This document shows positions 33,549-42,560 of a stretch of 64,000 nucleotides of DNA, piece by piece. Position numbers and translations under genes: made by a program. Source of the stretch: Anaerolineae bacterium. GTDB taxonomy: Bacteria; Chloroflexota; Anaerolineae; Aggregatilineales; Phototrophicaceae. The DNA lies in the NCBI GenBank assembly GCA_020849765.1, contig JADLAY010000058.1, forward strand, positions 124,001 through 188,000. The letters run 5' to 3'. The notes beneath the pieces are model-generated. The model was given only the letters and a program-made list of their open reading frames with translations. It was not told the DNA's origin and ran no database searches. Position 1 is the stretch's first letter. Each line of letters starts with the position of its first letter.

Positions 33549-35119
33549 TGCGAACCGAGGCGGGCGGTGGCGCGCGCTTCGTGCCGCTCTTGATCGCGAT
33601 CGTCGTGCTCACGTGCCTGATCGCGCTGCCCATGCTCACCTACCCGCTGGGCCGCGACCAGGGCGAGTTCGCCGTCATCGGGCGCGGGCTGCTCCAGGGC
33701 AAAGTCCCTTACGTCGACCTCTGGAATCCGAAGCCGCCTGCCATCTTCTTCGTCTACGCGGCGGCCATGTCCCTCTTTGGCCAGACGGCGCCCGCCCTGC
33801 GCGCCATCGATCTGCTGGTGATGCCATTCCTGCTCGCCTCGGTCGGCTGGATCGGCAGGCGGTTGTTTTCGCCGCGCATCGGATTGTGGGCGGCGCTGCT
33901 GTTCGCCGTCTTCTACTTCAGCGAGACATTCTGGACGCTGACCCAGAACGACGGCATCGCCGTGCTGCCGATGTGCCTGGCGCTGATCGCCGCGCTCAAG
34001 GCGGCGGAGCGTTCGCCGCGCGTGTTCGCCTGGTCGTTAGCCTCCGGCGCGCTGATGGGCGTCGTCGTCTGGTTCAAGTACCCGTTCGCCCTCTTCGCGC
34101 TCGTGCTCCTGCTCGCCTATGGGCAGCGCCTGCCGCGGCAAGAGACGCGCGCACTCAGATCCTGGGCTGTATTTGCGCTCCCCGCCGCGCTCGGCGGCTT
34201 GATCGCGATCGGCGCGGGCATCGCCTGGCTGGTGAGCGCCGGGGCGTGGGAGGCCTTTGTCGAGAGCGCGCGCGTCACCGCCTCGTACACGGCGCTCGGC
34301 GCGCAGCCGGATGCGCTGGCCGAAGCCGCGGCGACGGCGCTCGGCTTTCGCTGGTCGCACTGGGGCCTGCTCTTCATCCTGGCCGCCGTGGGGGTGCTCA
34401 GCATTCGACGGAGGGCGGGTGTGCCTTTCACGTTCGCCTGGCTGCTGATCGCCTTCGCCATCATGCTCGTCCAACTGCGCGGCTACGATTATCACTGGCT
34501 GCCGATGTTGCCGCCGCTCGTCCTGCTCGGCGCGTGCGGCCTGACCCGTGCCCTCGACCTGGTCGCGTCGCGGCTCAGTCCTCTTGCCGCCCCGCGCTGG
34601 CTCTCGCTGGCCGTCGCGCTCGCCTTGATCGCCATCCTCGTCAACGGCATCTACCCGCAGACGTGGCGCTACCTGACCGGCGCGGAAGACCGCCTGACCT
34701 ACGAGGATCGCTTCGTCGCGGGCGAGTTCGTCGCCGGGGAATCCGCGCGCGTCGCCGACTACCTGCGCGAGCGCAATACGCCCGGCGATTCACTCTATGT
34801 CTGGGGCTTCCGCCCGGAGATCTACTACCTGAGCGGCCTCAACCCGCCGACGCGCTTTATCTTCCAGTTCCCGCTGGTGGCGGATTGGTACCCGCCGGAA
34901 TGGCGCGAAGACAACGTCGATCTGCTGTGGGCGGCGCTCCCGCCGTACGTGCTCGTTTTGCAGGTCGATTACATGCCCTGGGTGACGGGCAGCGAGGACG
35001 ATTCGAACACACTCTTACAATCGTATACTGACCTCAACGACTGGCTGATCTATAATTACGAACGCGAGACACAAATAGGCAACTTCTTCATATGGCGACG
35101 CAAACTTCAACCCGGGTGA
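33548..35119 (+). CDS. GT39-like (PMT/ArnT fold) membrane glycosyltransferase
   Basis: A 523-residue polytopic membrane protein with about 11 helices. The first periplasmic loop carries the acidic pair and Lys typical of the GT-C class, GRDQGEFAVIGRGLLQGKVPYVDLWNPKPPAIF (near residues 35-67). The C-terminal soluble part after about residue 390 (ESARVADYLRERNTPGDSLYVWGFRPEIYYLSG) is the usual periplasmic domain. Such enzymes move a sugar from a polyprenyl-phosphate donor to lipid or protein; acceptor and donor are unknown. It is coupled to the small upstream gene, and the following GNAT gene starts within its last 28 bp. Confidence 0.85.
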   Translation: MRTEAGGGARFVPLLIAIVVLTCLIALPMLTYPLGRDQGEFAVIGRGLLQGKVPYVDLWNPKPPAIFFVYAAAMSLFGQTAPALRAIDLLVMPFLLASVGWIGRRLFSPRIGLWAALLFAVFYFSETFWTLTQNDGIAVLPMCLALIAALKAAERSPRVFAWSLASGALMGVVVWFKYPFALFALVLLLAYGQRLPRQETRALRSWAVFALPAALGGLIAIGAGIAWLVSAGAWEAFVESARVTASYTALGAQPDALAEAAATALGFRWSHWGLLFILAAVGVLSIRRRAGVPFTFAWLLIAFAIMLVQLRGYDYHWLPMLPPLVLLGACGLTRALDLVASRLSPLAAPRWLSLAVALALIAILVNGIYPQTWRYLTGAEDRLTYEDRFVAGEFVAGESARVADYLRERNTPGDSLYVWGFRPEIYYLSGLNPPTRFIFQFPLVADWYPPEWREDNVDLLWAALPPYVLVLQVDYMPWVTGSEDDSNTLLQSYTDLNDWLIYNYERETQIGNFFIWRRKLQPG

Positions 35120-35517
35120 TCATTCGCAAGGCGACCGAAGCCGATCTTGACGCAATCGCGGAGTTGATCACGCCCTTTGTCGAGCAGGGCTTGCTGCTCG
35201 AACGCACCTACGACGAGCTTGAAGAGTGGCAGGGCAACTTCTTCGTCGCCGATCTCGACGGCAAGATCGTCGGCTGCGCGGCGCTCGAGGTCTACTCGCG
35301 CAAGCTGGCCGAAGTCCGCTCGCTGGCGGTCGCCAAAGAGGTGCAGGGCATGGGTGTCGGTCGCGCGCTCGTCCACGCCTGCGTCGATCTGGCGCAGGAG
35401 CGGGGCATCCTCGAAGTCATGGCCATCACCGCCTCGGAAGAGTTCTTCCGCTCGTGCGGCTTCGACTTCAACACGCCCAACCTCAAAAAGGCGATGTTCT
35501 TCCAGACGGGCAGCTAG
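35092..35517 (+). CDS. GNAT N-acetyltransferase, N-acetylglutamate-synthase-like
   Basis: A 141-residue GNAT enzyme. Acetyl-CoA motif A is EVRSLAVAKEVQGMGVGRALVHACVD (about residues 77-102), and motif B includes FFRSCGFDF. The wording RKATEADLDAIAELITPFVEQGLLLERTYDEL at the N-terminus is that of short ArgA-like acetyltransferases, which acetylate glutamate for arginine synthesis in some bacteria. No arginine gene is near, so the substrate is not certain. It starts inside the end of the GT39 gene. Confidence 0.82.
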   Translation: MATQTSTRVIIRKATEADLDAIAELITPFVEQGLLLERTYDELEEWQGNFFVADLDGKIVGCAALEVYSRKLAEVRSLAVAKEVQGMGVGRALVHACVDLAQERGILEVMAITASEEFFRSCGFDFNTPNLKKAMFFQTGS

Positions 35518-35541
35518 CTGTCGGCGGTTGGCCTTATAACA

Positions 35542-36180
35542 TCAGTGACGGTCGCGTAAGCGGCGCATGGCGGCCACGTAGTCGGCCAGCGGCTCTAGTC
35601 CCATTGCCGCACGGCGCGCGTCGACGTTCGCCTCGTCTTCAATCGGCAGCGGCTGATCGTGACCGTGAAACTGCGTGCCGTAGATCTGCGGCAGCCCCTC
35701 GGCGACGCGTACCCGGTCGCTGAGGTAGGCCAGGTTGCTCGGCAGCGCATCCCCGGCTTCCACAGCCCGGCGCAGCAATTCCAGACACTGCTTCTGAAAA
35801 TCGAGGTCGTGATCCGCGTGCTGGATCAAGAGCCAGGCCGCCTGCGTCCCTTGCAACCCGACCAGCCGAAAGCCGGGGTAGCCATGCTCGGCGATGATGG
35901 CTTTCATGCGCTGTGTGTGCGCGTGGTCGACGCCGGGGTCGAACGGCTGCTGCTGCAGCATCCGCATCCTCATGCGCTGATCGCGCCGCATCATGCGCAC
36001 GAGATCGCGCTTGAGCGCCGGGTTGTCGCATTCGCCGAGCAGCGTCGCCAGCCAGTTGCGCACTGGCGCCCGATTCCTGAAGCGCACGGGCAGCCGCAGC
36101 AGTAGCCGCAGCACGCCCCGCTTGAGCGGTGATCCGGGCAGCCGGATCATCTGCGCTTCAGCTCTCGGAGGATTCTGCAT
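35542..36180 (-). CDS. DUF6624 domain protein
   Basis: About 212 residues. The pattern DQRMRMRM, GYPGFRLVGLQGTQAAWLLIQHADHDLDFQKQCLELLRRAV, AYLSDRVRVAEGLPQIYGTQ is that of the DUF6624 family, whose function is not known. It is soluble and helical with no signal peptide. Start choice is uncertain: ATG at 36180 gives a moderate N-terminus, ATG at 36150 or 36198 and GTG at 36210 are also open, and none has a clear ribosome site. Transcribed away from the serine hydrolase gene. Confidence 0.75.
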   Translation of the reverse strand: MQNPPRAEAQMIRLPGSPLKRGVLRLLLRLPVRFRNRAPVRNWLATLLGECDNPALKRDLVRMMRRDQRMRMRMLQQQPFDPGVDHAHTQRMKAIIAEHGYPGFRLVGLQGTQAAWLLIQHADHDLDFQKQCLELLRRAVEAGDALPSNLAYLSDRVRVAEGLPQIYGTQFHGHDQPLPIEDEANVDARRAAMGLEPLADYVAAMRRLRDRH

Positions 36181-36359
36181 CGGGCTTACGACGCCCATCG
36201 GCGTTGCCACGGTCGGCGCTGCATTCTGACGCGACTCCAGACGTTACAAATGGCACGCAATCCGCATGCTTTCGAACAGTTGCTTTTAGTATGCGGCCAT
36301 CGGGATACTTGCGCTACGCTCTTGGGCTTGCGGCCAACCGATTGTCGAAAGGTGTCGCG

Positions 36360-37586
36360 ATGAAACGCGTACTGAAGTTCGGCTTGTGGGGACTTGGGAT
36401 TCTCGTGGTGCTGGTTTTGGGCGTGCTTGGCTATTTCGCGATCCGCTACTCGCCGGAGTTCGTCCGCCGCAGCATCGTGCTGGGCGACGCGGATGTCAAC
36501 GACTATCAGCGCTTTCCCGAACGAACGATGAGCGCTGCGCCGGAGCCGTTTCACTTTGGCGAGCCGGACGATCCGGATGCCGCGGAGGCGAATGTCCGCG
36601 CCGCCTTCGAGGCCGACCCGATGGTCAGCGGCAATCTGGAGGATTTTCTCGCCTCGCTCGGCACGCAAGCCTTCATCGTCATTCAGGATGACACCGTCCT
36701 CTATGAGCGCTACTTCAACGGTGCGCAGCGCGATTCAATCGTGACCTCGTTTTCCACGGCCAAGTCGTTCGACTCGACGATGGTCGGCATCGCCATCGAA
36801 GACGGGCTGATCGCGAGCATCGACGACCGGATCACAAACTATCTGCCGGAACTGGCCGTGCGCGATCCGCGTTTCAGTGACATCACCATTCGCCACTTGC
36901 TCAACATGTCGTCCGGCATCAAGTACGTGGAGACGAGCTTTCTCAACGGCGACGATGCGCTCACCTATTACTTCCCCGATCTGCGCTCCCTGGCGCTCAA
37001 CGAGACCTACATCGAAGAAGCGCCGGGCCAGCACTGGTTGTACAACAACTTCCATCCGCTGCTGATCGGCATGATCCTCGAACGGACGGTCGGCATGCAC
37101 GTCGCGGATTACCTGGAAGCGGAGATCTGGCAGCCGCTCGGCATGGAGTACGACGGTTCCTGGAGCCTGGATAGCGAGGCCACGGCCTTCGAGAAGATGG
37201 AGAGCGGCATCAACGCTCGCGCCATCGACTTCGCCAAGTTGGGGCGCTTATATCTGAACGGCGGCGCCTGGGACGGGACACAGATCGTCCCGCAAGCGTG
37301 GGTCGACGCCGCCACTCGCATCGATCAAACGGTGGATCGCGCGGGCTATTACCCGGACTGGATGAATCCGCCCTTCGGCCAGGTCTATCACCAGCGGTTG
37401 TGGTGGGGCGTCCAGCAGGACGACGGCGCTTACGGCTTCAGCGCGATGGGTAATCACGGGCAATACATCTTCGTTTGGCCGGAAACCAACCTGATCGTTG
37501 TCCGCAATGGCGAACGCTACGGCCTGGACAGCGGCTTCGAATGGCTGCGCTGGTTTGCGCAGTCCGCCCAGCGGCTCGGAAGCTGA
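36360..37586 (+). CDS. Membrane-anchored serine beta-lactamase-like hydrolase
   Basis: A 408-residue protein with one N-terminal membrane helix (LKFGLWGLGILVVLVLGVLGYFAI) and a class C beta-lactamase/esterase domain outside. The active-site SxxK is STAK in SFSTAKSF (near residue 132), the Tyr-Asn motif is YNN in HWLYNNFHPLL (near 225), and the third motif is HG in GNHGQYIF (near 365). These enzymes include D-aminopeptidases, esterases and other serine hydrolases; most are not antibiotic-resistance proteins. The substrate is unknown. ATG 36360 follows AAAGGTGTCGCG. Confidence 0.87.
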   Translation: MKRVLKFGLWGLGILVVLVLGVLGYFAIRYSPEFVRRSIVLGDADVNDYQRFPERTMSAAPEPFHFGEPDDPDAAEANVRAAFEADPMVSGNLEDFLASLGTQAFIVIQDDTVLYERYFNGAQRDSIVTSFSTAKSFDSTMVGIAIEDGLIASIDDRITNYLPELAVRDPRFSDITIRHLLNMSSGIKYVETSFLNGDDALTYYFPDLRSLALNETYIEEAPGQHWLYNNFHPLLIGMILERTVGMHVADYLEAEIWQPLGMEYDGSWSLDSEATAFEKMESGINARAIDFAKLGRLYLNGGAWDGTQIVPQAWVDAATRIDQTVDRAGYYPDWMNPPFGQVYHQRLWWGVQQDDGAYGFSAMGNHGQYIFVWPETNLIVVRNGERYGLDSGFEWLRWFAQSAQRLGS

Positions 37587-37590
37587 CGAG

Positions 37591-38136
37591 TCAATCCGAC
37601 GCCTGGCCGAAGCTCAGGCTCGCGTGCTTGAACGGGATCAGCGCCAGCACGACCGCGTGCGCGTAATACTCGATGCGGTCGATGGCGTCGTCCGTCAGTA
37701 GCCCGACCGAGCCGTTCTGCTGCTTGCTGTTCGAGCGCCCGAACACGGCGTCGTCCGCATGGCCGAGTTCCATGCCGTCGCGCACCAATCGCGCGACTTC
37801 CTGCGGCAGGTAGAACGTGCCCGTGCGGCTCTTGCCCTCGCGCTCGCGGCCCAGGACGACGATCCAGGCGAAGGTTTGCATCTCGCCGTCGACGTCCGCG
37901 CAGCCGCCCTCGATGCCGACCCAGTAATCGGCCTCTGGCGCCAGCGCCCGCGCATTTACCGCGCGGTTGTACGCGCCTCGTGCGGTCTCCGCATCGCCCA
38001 TCGGCTGGTCGCTGACGCCGGACTCCGCGCCGATGCCACGCACGTCGAATGTCTCGCCGGGGAACATGCGCGCGAAGCCCTGGCGCACGGACTCGATCTT
38101 GACCGGGTTGGTCGAGGCGACGACGATGACGCTCAT
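37591..38136 (-). CDS. Inosine/xanthosine triphosphatase (YjjX family)
   Basis: A 181-residue house-cleaning phosphatase that removes ITP and XTP. Motifs: VVASTNPVKIESVRQGFARMF at the N-terminus (substrate Lys), GIGAESGVSDQPMGDAETARGAYNRA (near residue 35-58), and DYWVGIEGGCADVDGEMQTFAWIVV with the metal-binding Glu (near 70). The start ATG overlaps the stop of the upstream protease gene (ATGA), so it is the last gene of a three-gene coupled operon GNAT - CPBP - YjjX. Confidence 0.92.
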   Translation of the reverse strand: MSVIVVASTNPVKIESVRQGFARMFPGETFDVRGIGAESGVSDQPMGDAETARGAYNRAVNARALAPEADYWVGIEGGCADVDGEMQTFAWIVVLGREREGKSRTGTFYLPQEVARLVRDGMELGHADDAVFGRSNSKQQNGSVGLLTDDAIDRIEYYAHAVVLALIPFKHASLSFGQASD

Positions 38137-38885
38137 CAGGTGCCCACCAGCAGCTTGAGCACGGCGAACAGGCCGAAGGCGGCGTGGGCGAAGATGGCGG
38201 CGCGCGTGCTGCCGGTGTAGGCGCGCACGGCCCCAATGATCAACCCGGCGACGAGCGGCGCCAGCAGCCCGTACCACAATGGCACGATGCCGCCTTCGGC
38301 ATAAGCGGGCGGGTAAGCCAGGTAATGGAAGACACCGTAGATGAGCGCATTCAGCAGCCAGCCGAGCCAGCCACCGGCGACCGCCCGCAGCGACGGCCAT
38401 GCCACCCCGCGGAAGACCAGCTCCTCGCCCAGCGGCTGCACGATCACCATGAAGGCGAAGATCAAGATCCAGTCGAGCACGTCCACCGCCGCGGGGTCGA
38501 CGTTGACCAGTTCCGGCGCGCGGGCGAACACCTGCGTCAGCGCCAGCCCGATCAGATCGACGGCGATGGCCGCGCCGAGCGCGATGAACATCACGAACGG
38601 CAGCGGGACGCCCTCCGAGCCCAGCCGCAGCACCGCGCGATCCTGCGGGCGGCGGCGCGCTTGCAGCACGTAGCCCGCCATCAGCACGCCGCCGATCAGC
38701 CAGCCGACCAACTGGCTGCGCGCGCTGATGCCCATCGGGTCGGCAGGGTCGCTCAGCCAGGCGACGGCGATCAGCGTCCCGGCCAGGATGGCGACAAAGG
38801 CGAGGACAATCGTCAACAGGGCGCTTGAGAGCGTCCACGGCGGCGCGTCTTCGGCGGCGGCCAGCCGTTTGATCAAGGTGTTCAT
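38136..38885 (-). CDS. CPBP family intramembrane glutamic endopeptidase
   Basis: A 249-residue membrane protein with about seven helices and the CPBP (Abi, Rce1-like) catalytic motifs: EELVFRG (about residue 155), FHYLAY (near 190) and the second His in IFAHAAFG (near 235). Bacterial members process prenylated or other small membrane peptides, and some are linked to bacteriocin immunity, but no such gene is near. Both ends overlap its neighbours by four bases (ATGA), a sign of tight co-translation. Confidence 0.9.
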   Translation of the reverse strand: MNTLIKRLAAAEDAPPWTLSSALLTIVLAFVAILAGTLIAVAWLSDPADPMGISARSQLVGWLIGGVLMAGYVLQARRRPQDRAVLRLGSEGVPLPFVMFIALGAAIAVDLIGLALTQVFARAPELVNVDPAAVDVLDWILIFAFMVIVQPLGEELVFRGVAWPSLRAVAGGWLGWLLNALIYGVFHYLAYPPAYAEGGIVPLWYGLLAPLVAGLIIGAVRAYTGSTRAAIFAHAAFGLFAVLKLLVGT

Positions 38886-39415
38886 CAGTCCGCTTTCTCC
38901 AACAGGCGCGCCATGATCAGGTTGTCGATGTACGCGCCATTCTGGTAGATCATGCGTCGTTTGCGGCCTTCGTGATCGAAGCCGTATTTCTGGTACAGGT
39001 GGATGGCGCGCGCATTCCCGGCGTAAACCTCCAACTCGATGCGCAGCACGGCGGGCGAGGCTTCGGCCCAGGCCATGCAGGCGTCCATCAACGCTTTGCC
39101 GACGCCCTGGTCGCGCCAGTCCTTGCGCACGTACATGCCCAGGCTCGTCACGTGATGATCCGCCGCCAGCGTGCCACCCGCGCACGTCAGCGCGCCGATC
39201 ATGCCCTCGTCATCCGTCTCGGCAATCAGGAAGCACGAATTCTCCGATTCGTTCACGTCGTAGATGCGCCCGGCGATCCGTTCGACCGGCGGGTCGAATT
39301 CTTCCGGTGCGTACGGCGTATCGACCGGCGGCTGCTCGATCAGGACGCTGCGAATCAGGTCGATGTAGCCCTGCGCGTCGCTCTCGATGGCCGGGCGGAT
39401 GCGGAATGACGACAA
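38885..39415 (-). CDS. GNAT family N-acetyltransferase
   Basis: A GNAT enzyme of about 176 residues. Acetyl-CoA motif A is LGMYVRKDWRDQGVGKALMDACMAW (near residues 92-116) and motif B is LEVYAGNARAIHLYQKYGFDHEGRKRRMIY. The first part RIRPAIESDAQGYIDLIRSVL is the usual N-terminus. I chose TTG 39415 because GGGAG lies 8-12 bases upstream; a GTG at 39457 would add 14 residues with no ribosome site. It is the first gene of the coupled operon ending in YjjX. The acceptor is unknown. Confidence 0.82.
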   Translation of the reverse strand: MSSFRIRPAIESDAQGYIDLIRSVLIEQPPVDTPYAPEEFDPPVERIAGRIYDVNESENSCFLIAETDDEGMIGALTCAGGTLAADHHVTSLGMYVRKDWRDQGVGKALMDACMAWAEASPAVLRIELEVYAGNARAIHLYQKYGFDHEGRKRRMIYQNGAYIDNLIMARLLEKAD

Positions 39416-39482
39416 CGGTCTGCTCCCTGGATTGAATGCGTGTCCGCGTGTTTCCACGTCCCCGCAAAACGTTTGGCGGCGG

Positions 39483-39745
39483 CGGGCGAGATATATCTCG
39501 CCCGTACAAATGCGGGGCCTCCTGTAGGGACGGCATTCTTGCCGTCCGCCGCCACCGCCATTTGCACGGATCGGTGAATCGATTGCGCCGGAAATTATAC
39601 CCCGCCGCGCCGCGCACGGGCGATCCTCCGTCGCGGCCCGCGTGGGTGCGCATCACGATGCGCCGGATGCCCACATGCATCAATGAAACCGAGGCGCGAT
39701 GTAGGGGCGTCGCCCAGGGTGGGCAAGGCAGCGCCTTGCCCCTAC
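39483..39745. repeat. Three palindromic elements in a gene-free stretch
   Basis: The gap 39416-39872 holds no gene. It contains CGGGCGAGATA/TATCTCGCCCG (39483-39504), similar in arms to 24621-24650; GTAGGGACGGCA...TGCCGTCC-type palindrome (39524-39547); and GTAGGGGCGTCGCCC (39701-39715) next to GGGCAAGGC/GCCTTGCCCCTAC (39721-39745). All belong to the GTAGGG-armed or GTACGGGCG-armed palindrome families seen across the window. Confidence 0.7.
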
Positions 39746-39872
39746 ATGGGGTCTGCAGATTGACGCTGCTTAACAAAGGAATCGACCATTCTTAGCCTGG
39801 ACATCATCCATTCTACCTGTCTGGATCAGTACGATCGGTGGAGTGTTTCCGCAAGGCAAAGGCATAGAATAT

Positions 39873-40601
39873 ATGGTGAAGTGGACCGGGCGCGCCGACC
39901 TGCACATGCATACCAATGTCAGCGATGGCGTCCACAGTGTGCAGCAAGTGCTGGATTACGTCTCGCAGCAAACGCGCCTTGACGTGATCGCGATCACGGA
40001 TCACGACCGGTTGGACGCGAGTCTGTGGGCGTATGAGCGGCGCGCGAACTATCCGTTCGACATCGTTCCCGGCGTCGAAGTCACGAGTGCGGATGGGCAT
40101 GTGCTCGCCCTGTGGGTGACGCAGCCGGTTCCCAAAGGGTTGTCGCTGGCGGAGACCGCCGCCGCCATTCATGAGCAGGATGGCATCGCCGTTCTGGCCC
40201 ATCCGTTGGAGCCGACGATTGCGCCGCACAATTTCCTGCGCTACCTGACGCAACCATCGGTGTTAATACAGGCGAACATCGATGCGGTCGAAGTCATGAA
40301 TGCGGGAGCGTTCACGCCGGGCTGCAACTGGCTGGCACAGCGTGCGTATAGAAATATAGGGTTGCCGGTCGTTGGCAACAGCGATGCGCACATGATCGCC
40401 AGCATTGGAAGTGGCTTCACCTGGTTTGCCGGGCGCACCGCTGCTGATTTGCGCATGGCGCTTGCACTGGGGCAGACTGCTGCCGAGGGAACACCATGGC
40501 CAATCACTACCTATTTGAGGCTCTTACACATTTCGATCCAGCAGAGGCGCAGCGCGTTTTTGGCGACGAGGTCGACCTACGTCCCCCAGACCCGGCCATA
40601 G
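39873..40601 (+). CDS. PHP domain metal-dependent phosphoesterase
   Basis: A 242-residue PHP-fold hydrolase. Metal ligands are in ADLHMHTNVSDG (near residue 8), ITDHDRLDA (near 39), PGVEVTSADGHVLALW (near 65) and AVLAHPLEP (near 108), then the His/Asp pair in GNSDAHMIASIG (near 168). Members hydrolyse small phosphoesters such as histidinol phosphate or nucleotide 3',5'-bisphosphates. ATG 39873 gives the standard start; a GTG at 39843 is also possible. The following GT4 gene starts 106 bp before its end, so the two genes are tied together. In some bacteria PHP and GT4 domains are adjacent or fused in glycolipid clusters. Confidence 0.87.
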   Translation: MVKWTGRADLHMHTNVSDGVHSVQQVLDYVSQQTRLDVIAITDHDRLDASLWAYERRANYPFDIVPGVEVTSADGHVLALWVTQPVPKGLSLAETAAAIHEQDGIAVLAHPLEPTIAPHNFLRYLTQPSVLIQANIDAVEVMNAGAFTPGCNWLAQRAYRNIGLPVVGNSDAHMIASIGSGFTWFAGRTAADLRMALALGQTAAEGTPWPITTYLRLLHISIQQRRSAFLATRSTYVPQTRP

Positions 40602-41791
40602 AACTCGCGCCCGTCAAACGGGTGGCTCTGTTCGCCGAGGCATTCCTGCCCAAGGTCGATGGAGTCTCCAAGACGGCCTATCTCACCCTCCATTATTTGA
40701 AGCAAACCGGGCGTGACGTGCTCGTCTTCGCGCCGGATATTTCGCCGCATTCGATCGGCGATACCCAGGTGATCCCGCTGCCGTCGCTCGGCCTGCCACA
40801 GGCGCCGGAGACGCGCATCGCCATCCCACACCCGACGATCAACCAGTATCTCGACGAGTTCCAGCCGGATCTGATCCATCTGTTCAGCCCGGCGCTGATG
40901 TCCGTCAGCGGCATGACGGCGGGCCGCCAGCGCCAGATCCCCGTCATCGCCAACTACCAGACGGATCTGCCGGGCTACACCAACGCCTACGGCCTGCCCA
41001 TCTTCGGCCAGATCATGCGCGACTGGCTGCGCTACATCCACAACGGCTGCCACCTGACGCTGGCGCCCTCGCGCTGGACGATGAATGAACTTCAGGATTG
41101 GGGCTTCCGCCGTCTGCGCCGCTGGGGGCGCGGTGTCCACAGCGTGCGCTTCAACCCGGCGCATCACAGTGACGAATGGCGTGCGCGCCTGCTCAACGGG
41201 CGCCCGCAGGACTCGCTGCTCTGCATCTACGTCGGGCGGCTGGCGACGGAAAAGCGCGTCGATCTGCTGCTCGAAACGGCGCGTACGCCCGGCATCGCCC
41301 TGACCATCATCGGCGATGGCGCCATGCGCCCGGAACTGGAAGCCCTGTTCGCCGGGACGGGCACCCACTTCACCGGCTACCTCTACGGCGATCAGTTGGC
41401 GCAGGCCTTCGCCAGCGCCGACGCCTTCATGTTCACCGGCGGCCACGAGACGTTCGGCCAGGTCGTTCAGGAGGCGATGGCCTCCGGCCTGCCGCCGATC
41501 ATCATCAACCAGGGCGGCATCACCGATCTGGTGCGGGATGGCGTCAACGGCTTCATCTGCCCGCCCGATCCGCACGCTTTTGCCCTTGCCGCGCAGACCC
41601 TGCTCGAAAACGAGTCGCTGCGCCAGCAGATGGCTGCCGCGTCGCGCCGCATGGCCGAGGCGCGCCCGTGGGAAGTGCTCATGGGCGAACTCGAAGGCCA
41701 TTACCGCGAGGCGCACGCCATGAACGAGCGCTTCAAGCGTCGCTATGGCCAGCCGACCACCCGCCCGATCTGGTTCGGCTGGGGCCGCTAG
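40496..41791 (+). CDS. Glycosyltransferase family 4 protein (glycolipid mannosyl/glucosyltransferase-like)
   Basis: A 431-residue GT-B enzyme. The N-terminal donor-acceptor motif is LFAEAFLPKVDGVSKTAYLTLHYL (near residues 45-68). The GT1-type C-terminal domain has YVGRLATEKRVDLLLETA (near 245), TIIGDGAMRPELE, and the conserved Glu motif in TGGHETFGQVVQEAMASGLP (near 325). Closest in style to alpha-mannosyl- or glucosyl-diacylglycerol transferases. The first 40 residues overlap the PHP reading frame; GAGGGAACACC before the ATG supports this start. A terminator follows at 41824-41856. Confidence 0.9.
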   Translation: MANHYLFEALTHFDPAEAQRVFGDEVDLRPPDPAIELAPVKRVALFAEAFLPKVDGVSKTAYLTLHYLKQTGRDVLVFAPDISPHSIGDTQVIPLPSLGLPQAPETRIAIPHPTINQYLDEFQPDLIHLFSPALMSVSGMTAGRQRQIPVIANYQTDLPGYTNAYGLPIFGQIMRDWLRYIHNGCHLTLAPSRWTMNELQDWGFRRLRRWGRGVHSVRFNPAHHSDEWRARLLNGRPQDSLLCIYVGRLATEKRVDLLLETARTPGIALTIIGDGAMRPELEALFAGTGTHFTGYLYGDQLAQAFASADAFMFTGGHETFGQVVQEAMASGLPPIIINQGGITDLVRDGVNGFICPPDPHAFALAAQTLLENESLRQQMAAASRRMAEARPWEVLMGELEGHYREAHAMNERFKRRYGQPTTRPIWFGWGR

Positions 41792-41823
41792 CTCCTCGTA
41801 ACGCTGGGCAAGAATCATCAAGA

Positions 41824-41856
41824 AAGGGCCTCTGTCGTTTGACAGGGGCCTTTTTG
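41824..41856 (+). terminator. Intrinsic terminator
   Basis: Stem GGGCCTCTGTC/GACAGGGGCC with a 4-nt loop GTTT and a following TTTTT, 35 bp after the GT4 stop. Confidence 0.88.
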
Positions 41857-41999
41857 CGTCTGAATGGGCCGGTCGTTCATCGTGCAAGCCCCCATCTGGC
41901 TCATGTGCAGCCGGGACGCATCGGCTACGGTGAGAACAGGACGGTCATCTCTCACGAGGCCGTTTGACTTTTGCTGAGACTGTCAGAGGTGTAAGTCTA

Positions 42000-42539
42000 A
42001 TGGATCACGAGATGGATCACGAAAGGAAGATGAGTTACCGGACGTTCGCGGCCATGATCGTCACGTCGATGGTAGTCATGTTCGTCTTCATGTATCTGAA
42101 TACATATGCGCTGGCCCACGTGCGCTTTAGCGAGACGCGCCTGTACATGACGCTGATCATGGGCGCGGCGATGGCTGTGATCATGCTCAGCTTCATGCGC
42201 GGCATGTACACCAACCGGCGGCTCAACCTCGCCATCTACGTCGGCAGCGCGATCGTGTTTGTGGTCGCGCTCTTCCTCGTCCGCAGCCAGATCCTGGTCG
42301 GCGATGCGTCCTACATGCGCGCCATGATCCCACATCACTCGATCGCGATTCTGACCAGCGAAAACGCCCAGATTGAGGATCTACGCGTGCGCGAGCTGGC
42401 GGATGGCATCATCGAAGCGCAGCGCCGAGAGATAGACGAAATGGATTGGCTGCTGAACGACATTGCCGAAAACGGCATCGCCTCGACTGAGGATGAGGCA
42501 AACGCTCGTCCCGTACCCGAATTCGACGCCCAACCATAG
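42000..42539 (+). CDS. Membrane protein with DUF305 domain
   Basis: A 179-residue protein with three hydrophobic helices (about residues 14-35, 45-62 and 72-92) followed by a DUF305 segment, MRAMIPHHSIAILTSENAQIEDLRVRELADGIIEAQRREIDEMDWLL, with the paired His that in family relatives suggest metal (copper) binding. In the usual DUF305 proteins the domain stands free in the periplasm; here it follows a membrane anchor and lies near the C-terminus. The His-Met-rich N-terminus (MDHEMDHERKM) also suits metal binding. No copper gene is close. Confidence 0.85.
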   Translation: MDHEMDHERKMSYRTFAAMIVTSMVVMFVFMYLNTYALAHVRFSETRLYMTLIMGAAMAVIMLSFMRGMYTNRRLNLAIYVGSAIVFVVALFLVRSQILVGDASYMRAMIPHHSIAILTSENAQIEDLRVRELADGIIEAQRREIDEMDWLLNDIAENGIASTEDEANARPVPEFDAQP

Positions 42540-42560
42540 ACGTGGGGGCTTGGCGTCGCA

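Noticed and set aside
33613..35031. 472-residue plus-strand frame inside the GT39 gene
   Set aside because: It is a frame-shifted shadow rich in Arg, Pro and Ala without hydrophobic pattern; the GT39 frame has clear membrane helices and motif.
36360..37586. Antibiotic-resistance beta-lactamase
   Set aside because: The SxxK, YxN and HG motifs fit the wide serine hydrolase family (esterases, peptidases) and there is no sign of beta-lactam specificity.
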